A stretch of DNA of 64,000 bases, taken from NCBI RefSeq assembly GCF_020447315.1, contig NZ_JAJADQ010000002.1, positions 1-64,000 on the forward strand. Direction: 5' to 3'. The stretch comes from Hymenobacter nitidus (lineage in GTDB: Bacteria > Bacteroidota > Bacteroidia > Cytophagales > Hymenobacteraceae). Below, piece by piece: positions 60,844 through 64,000 of this stretch. How positions within the stretch are numbered: position 1 is the stretch's first letter; every line of letters begins with the position of its first letter. The translations under genes and the position numbers were made by a program. The notes beneath the pieces are model-generated. The model searched no databases. It was given only the letters and a program-made list of their open reading frames with translations, and was not told where the DNA came from.

Positions 60844-63800
60844 ATGGCTTCAGGTAAGACTACCAAGAATACGACTACGCCGGAAAACAATACCCCCGAA
60901 CAGGGTTCCCCGTCTTCGAGTACCACTTCTCCCACTCCTTCCGCCCCCTACGACCGTAGCCCCATGCTGCGGCCCGCCGGTGCCCGCACCAGCTCCGACA
61001 TTACCCGTAAGCGGGGGAGTGGCCGCGGCTCGGAAGACAGCCAGGAGGCCGATTACGTCAACGACCAGCTCAACCGGGTGCTCTACGCGCTCGACGCCTT
61101 TAAGAAGGGCGACGTGTCGGTGCGCCTGACCAAGCAGAACGACGACATCTTCGCCGAAATTGCGGAGGCCTACAACTCGATGGTAGAGATGATCGGTGGG
61201 GTAGGTGGGGAGGTGTCGCGCATTTCCAAGGTTGCCGGGGTAGAAGGTAACCTGAAAGCCCGCGCCTCGGCCGAAAACGCGTCGGGCTTCTGGCGCGACA
61301 TGATCAACAATATCAACGGCCTGGTAGACAGCATCGCCGTGCCGGTATTGGAGGTAGGCAAAGTACTGAAGAACATATCGAAGGGTAACCTGGACGAAAC
61401 CTTCCAGATTCCGGTGTCGGGTGACTTCAAGGTGATGGCCGAAACCATCAACAAAACGATTGACAACCTGAACCTGTTTGCCGGCGAGGTAACCCGCGTG
61501 GCCCAGGAAGTAGGTACCGAAGGCAAGCTCGGCGGCCAGGCCAGCGTGCCGAACGTAGGCGGCGTGTGGAAGCAGCTGACCGACAACGTAAACACGATGG
61601 CCGCCAACCTGACCTCTCAGGTGCGGGACATTGCCAACGTAGCAACCGCCGTAGCAAAAGGTGACCTGAGCCAGAAGGTAACGGTAGACGTTAAGGGCGA
61701 GCTGCTGCAGTTGAAGCAGAACCTGAACCAGATGGTGGACTCGCTCAACCTGTTTGCCGGCGAGGTAACCCGCGTGGCCCAGGAAGTAGGTACCGAAGGC
61801 AAGCTCGGCGGCCAGGCCTCGGTACCGAACGTGGCCGGTGTGTGGAAAGAACTCACCGACAACGTAAACTACATGGCCTCGAACCTGACCTCGCAGGTAC
61901 GGGACATTGCCAACGTAGCAACGGCTGTAGCAAAAGGCGACTTGTCGCAGAAAATCACCGTTGACGTAAAAGGCGAGCTGCTCCTGCTAAAGCAGAACCT
62001 GAACCAGATGGTGGACTCGCTGAACCTGTTTGCCGGCGAAGTAACCCGCGTGGCGCAGGAAGTAGGCACCGAAGGTCGCCTTGGCGGCCAGGCCTCGGTA
62101 CCCAGCGTGGCCGGCGTGTGGAAAGAACTAACCGACAACGTAAACTACATGGCCTCCAACCTGACGCTTCAGGTGCGGGACATTGCCAACGTCGCTACCG
62201 CCGTTGCCCGCGGCGACCTAAGCCAGAAAATCACCGTTGATGTAAAAGGCGAGCTGCTGCAGCTGAAGCAGAACCTGAACCAGATGGTGGACTCGCTCAA
62301 CCTGTTTGCCGGCGAGGTAACCCGCGTGGCGCAGGAAGTAGGTACCGAAGGAAAGCTCGGCGGCCAGGCCAGCGTGCCGAACGTGGCCGGTGTGTGGAAA
62401 GAACTCACCGACAACGTAAACTACATGGCCTCGAACCTGACCTCGCAGGTACGGGACATTGCCAACGTCGCTACCGCCGTTGCCCGCGGCGACTTGTCGC
62501 AGAAGATGACGGTAAACGTGAAGGGCGAAATCCTGGAGCTCAAGAACATCTTGAACCAGATGGTGGACTCCCTGAACATCTTCGGTGACGAAGTAACCCG
62601 CGTAGCCCGCGAAGTAGGTACGGAAGGAAAGCTTGGCGGCCAGGCCAACGTGCCCCGCGTCGGTGGTACCTGGAAAGAGCTAACCGACAACGTAAACACG
62701 ATGGCCGCCAACCTGACCTCGCAGGTGCGGGACATTGCCAACGTAGCTACCGCCGTAGCAAAAGGTGACCTGACCCAGAAGATGACAGTAGATGTGAAAG
62801 GCGAGATTCTCGACCTGAAAAACATCCTGAATCAGATGGTGGACTCGCTCAACATCTTCGCCGGCGAAGTAACCCGCGTAGCGCGTGAAGTAGGTACCGA
62901 AGGTATTCTGGGCGGCCAGGCCAACGTGCCGAGCGTATCGGGTACCTGGAAAGATCTGACCGACAACGTAAACACGATGGCCTCGAACCTGACTTCTCAG
63001 GTGCGAGACATTGCCAACGTAGCAACGGCCGTAGCCCGTGGCGACCTGAGCCAGAAGGTGACGGTAAACGTGCGCGGTGAGCTGTTGCAGCTGAAGGAAA
63101 ACCTGAACCAGATGGTGGACTCGCTGAACACGTTCGGTGACGAAGTAACCCGGGTGGCCCGCGAAGTAGGTACGGAAGGCCGCCTCGGCGGCCAGGCTGT
63201 GGTGCCCAACGTGCGCGGTACCTGGAAGGACCTCACCGACAACGTAAACACGATGGCCGCCTCGCTCACCTCGCAGGTGCGCGACATTGCCAACGTAACT
63301 ACCGCCGTAGCCCGCGGCGACCTAAGCCAGAAAGTTTCGGTAGACGTTAAGGGCGAGCTGCTCGACCTGAAGGACAACATCAACCGGATGGTGGACTCGC
63401 TGAATATCTTCGCCGGCGAAGTAACCCGCGTGGCCCAGGAAGTAGGTACCGAAGGTCGCCTCGGCGGCCAAGCCAATGTGCCCAACGTATCGGGTATCTG
63501 GAAAGACCTGACCGACAACGTAAACACGATGGCGGCCAACCTGACCACTCAGGTACGCGGCATTGTGAAGGTAGTAACCGGCGTATCGCAGGGTGACCTG
63601 ACCCAGAAGCTGAAGCTGGAGGCCAAAGGCGAAGTAGCCGAGCTGGCCGACACCATCAACCGCATGGTGGATGACCTGAACCGCCTCGCCCTGGAAGTAA
63701 GCCGTGTGGCCAAAGTGGCCGGGGTGGAAGGCAAGCTGACTGAGCGTGCCACCGTAGGCGGCGTGTCGGGCAGCTGGAAGGAAATCGTGGATACACTCAA

Positions 63801-64000
63801 CGACCTGATCGAATCCATTGCCTCGCCGGTACTCGAAGTGTCGCGCGTGGTACGGGCCATTTCGGAAGGTGACCTGACGCAGAAAGTAGAGATTCAGACC
63901 GCTGGGGATATTCTCGCCATGTCGAACGCGCTGAACATCGCCGTGGAAAACCTGAACGAACTGCTCGGCGAAATCAACGACTCGTCGCAGATTGTAGGGG
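60844..64000 (+). CDS. HAMP-repeat sensor protein (partial, runs off the window)
   Basis: Begins at ATG 60844 ([15 protein letters not shown]) and stays open to the window end (1052 codons visible). After a Thr/Ser/Pro-rich disordered segment (about 1-65) comes a first, diverged HAMP, then eight near-identical 92-residue HAMP units (276 bp each) starting at 61468 and every 276 bp to 63675: [59 protein letters not shown]. Further diverged HAMP units follow. This architecture is that of Nik1/group III hybrid histidine kinases and their bacterial relatives; the kinase and receiver domains would lie beyond the window. No transmembrane segment is seen, so it is predicted cytoplasmic. Confidence 0.93.
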   Translation, partial: MASGKTTKNTTTPENNTPEQGSPSSSTTSPTPSAPYDRSPMLRPAGARTSSDITRKRGSGRGSEDSQEADYVNDQLNRVLYALDAFKKGDVSVRLTKQNDDIFAEIAEAYNSMVEMIGGVGGEVSRISKVAGVEGNLKARASAENASGFWRDMINNINGLVDSIAVPVLEVGKVLKNISKGNLDETFQIPVSGDFKVMAETINKTIDNLNLFAGEVTRVAQEVGTEGKLGGQASVPNVGGVWKQLTDNVNTMAANLTSQVRDIANVATAVAKGDLSQKVTVDVKGELLQLKQNLNQMVDSLNLFAGEVTRVAQEVGTEGKLGGQASVPNVAGVWKELTDNVNYMASNLTSQVRDIANVATAVAKGDLSQKITVDVKGELLLLKQNLNQMVDSLNLFAGEVTRVAQEVGTEGRLGGQASVPSVAGVWKELTDNVNYMASNLTLQVRDIANVATAVARGDLSQKITVDVKGELLQLKQNLNQMVDSLNLFAGEVTRVAQEVGTEGKLGGQASVPNVAGVWKELTDNVNYMASNLTSQVRDIANVATAVARGDLSQKMTVNVKGEILELKNILNQMVDSLNIFGDEVTRVAREVGTEGKLGGQANVPRVGGTWKELTDNVNTMAANLTSQVRDIANVATAVAKGDLTQKMTVDVKGEILDLKNILNQMVDSLNIFAGEVTRVAREVGTEGILGGQANVPSVSGTWKDLTDNVNTMASNLTSQVRDIANVATAVARGDLSQKVTVNVRGELLQLKENLNQMVDSLNTFGDEVTRVAREVGTEGRLGGQAVVPNVRGTWKDLTDNVNTMAASLTSQVRDIANVTTAVARGDLSQKVSVDVKGELLDLKDNINRMVDSLNIFAGEVTRVAQEVGTEGRLGGQANVPNVSGIWKDLTDNVNTMAANLTTQVRGIVKVVTGVSQGDLTQKLKLEAKGEVAELADTINRMVDDLNRLALEVSRVAKVAGVEGKLTERATVGGVSGSWKEIVDTLNDLIESIASPVLEVSRVVRAISEGDLTQKVEIQTAGDILAMSNALNIAVENLNELLGEINDSSQIVG
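61468..63675 (+). repeat. Eight 276-bp tandem HAMP repeats
   Basis: Units start at 61468, 61744, 62020, 62296, 62572, 62848, 63124 and 63400. They are near-identical in DNA as well as protein, including long exactly repeated stretches, which suggests recent duplication or gene conversion. Copy number may be unstable or collapsed in assemblies. Confidence 0.93.

Noticed and set aside
61170..63860. Several minus-strand frames with the repeated translation [19 protein letters not shown]
   Set aside because: They are antisense shadows of the HAMP repeats, repeating because the gene repeats.

Overview
The window comes from a high-GC member of the Bacteroidota, most likely Hymenobacter or a close relative (Hymenobacteraceae). 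The evidence is two type IX secretion (T9SS) cargo proteins (one type A and one type B C-terminal signal), a TonB-dependent receptor with a CarboxypepD_reg plug, promoters of the TAnnTTTG type that is characteristic of this phylum, the fused rhamnulose-phosphate aldolase/dehydrogenase found in many Bacteroidota, and dispersed intergenic palindromes. Nothing looks like a plasmid, phage or insertion sequence; this is ordinary chromosome with several lineage-specific inserts.

Layout. 0.4-5.7 kb: an OmpA-family protein, then pta and ackA (acetate overflow pathway). 6-9.3 kb: a small CarboxypepD_reg protein, a secreted sialate O-acetylesterase and a GAF-domain protein. 9.3-20.7 kb: an L-rhamnose catabolic locus: lutC, lutB, lutA, rhamnulokinase and L-rhamnose isomerase on the minus strand, an orphan Imm7-type immunity gene, a GntR regulator, the aldolase/dehydrogenase fusion, and the divergent symporter rhaT. 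Together these can take L-rhamnose to DHAP plus L-lactate and then pyruvate. 21-27.5 kb: a lipoprotein, a T9SS type B protein, hutH and hisS, the last two separated by a tandem palindrome array. 27.6-38 kb: an AraC regulator, two of three paralogous small secreted proteins, a STAS protein, a DUF2459 protein, an esterase, a serine beta-lactamase-like hydrolase, a TonB-dependent receptor, the third small secreted paralogue and a mini CarboxypepD_reg gene that appears to be a partial duplication of the receptor's 5' region. 38-43 kb: a MORN-repeat protein, thiolase and a BatB/BatC pair. 43.2-43.6 kb: tRNA-Ser(GCT), tRNA-Pro(TGG), tRNA-Arg(TCT). 44.2-51.8 kb: a T9SS type A protein, gyrB, a RidA protein, ppk1 and a convergent ppx. 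52-60.5 kb: a metallophosphoesterase/BamA-type fusion, a YdjM-like membrane protein, a sirtuin, a DUF4846 protein and topA. 60.8-64 kb: the 5' part of a sensor protein with at least eight near-identical 92-residue HAMP repeats, running off the window.

The most useful unannotated signals are regulatory. (1) A 15-bp direct-repeat motif in the same orientation sits before rhaI, the aldolase fusion and rhaT. (2) A 19-bp motif occurs at an identical distance from a -7 element before the AraC gene and before the adjacent small secreted gene. (3) Twin promoters share a GGTAC-type element overlapping TTG-N20-TAnnTTTG before the TonB receptor and its mini-paralogue. (4) A 41-42 bp tandem array of palindromes lies in the hisS-hutH gap. 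No classical new defence or mobile system was found.
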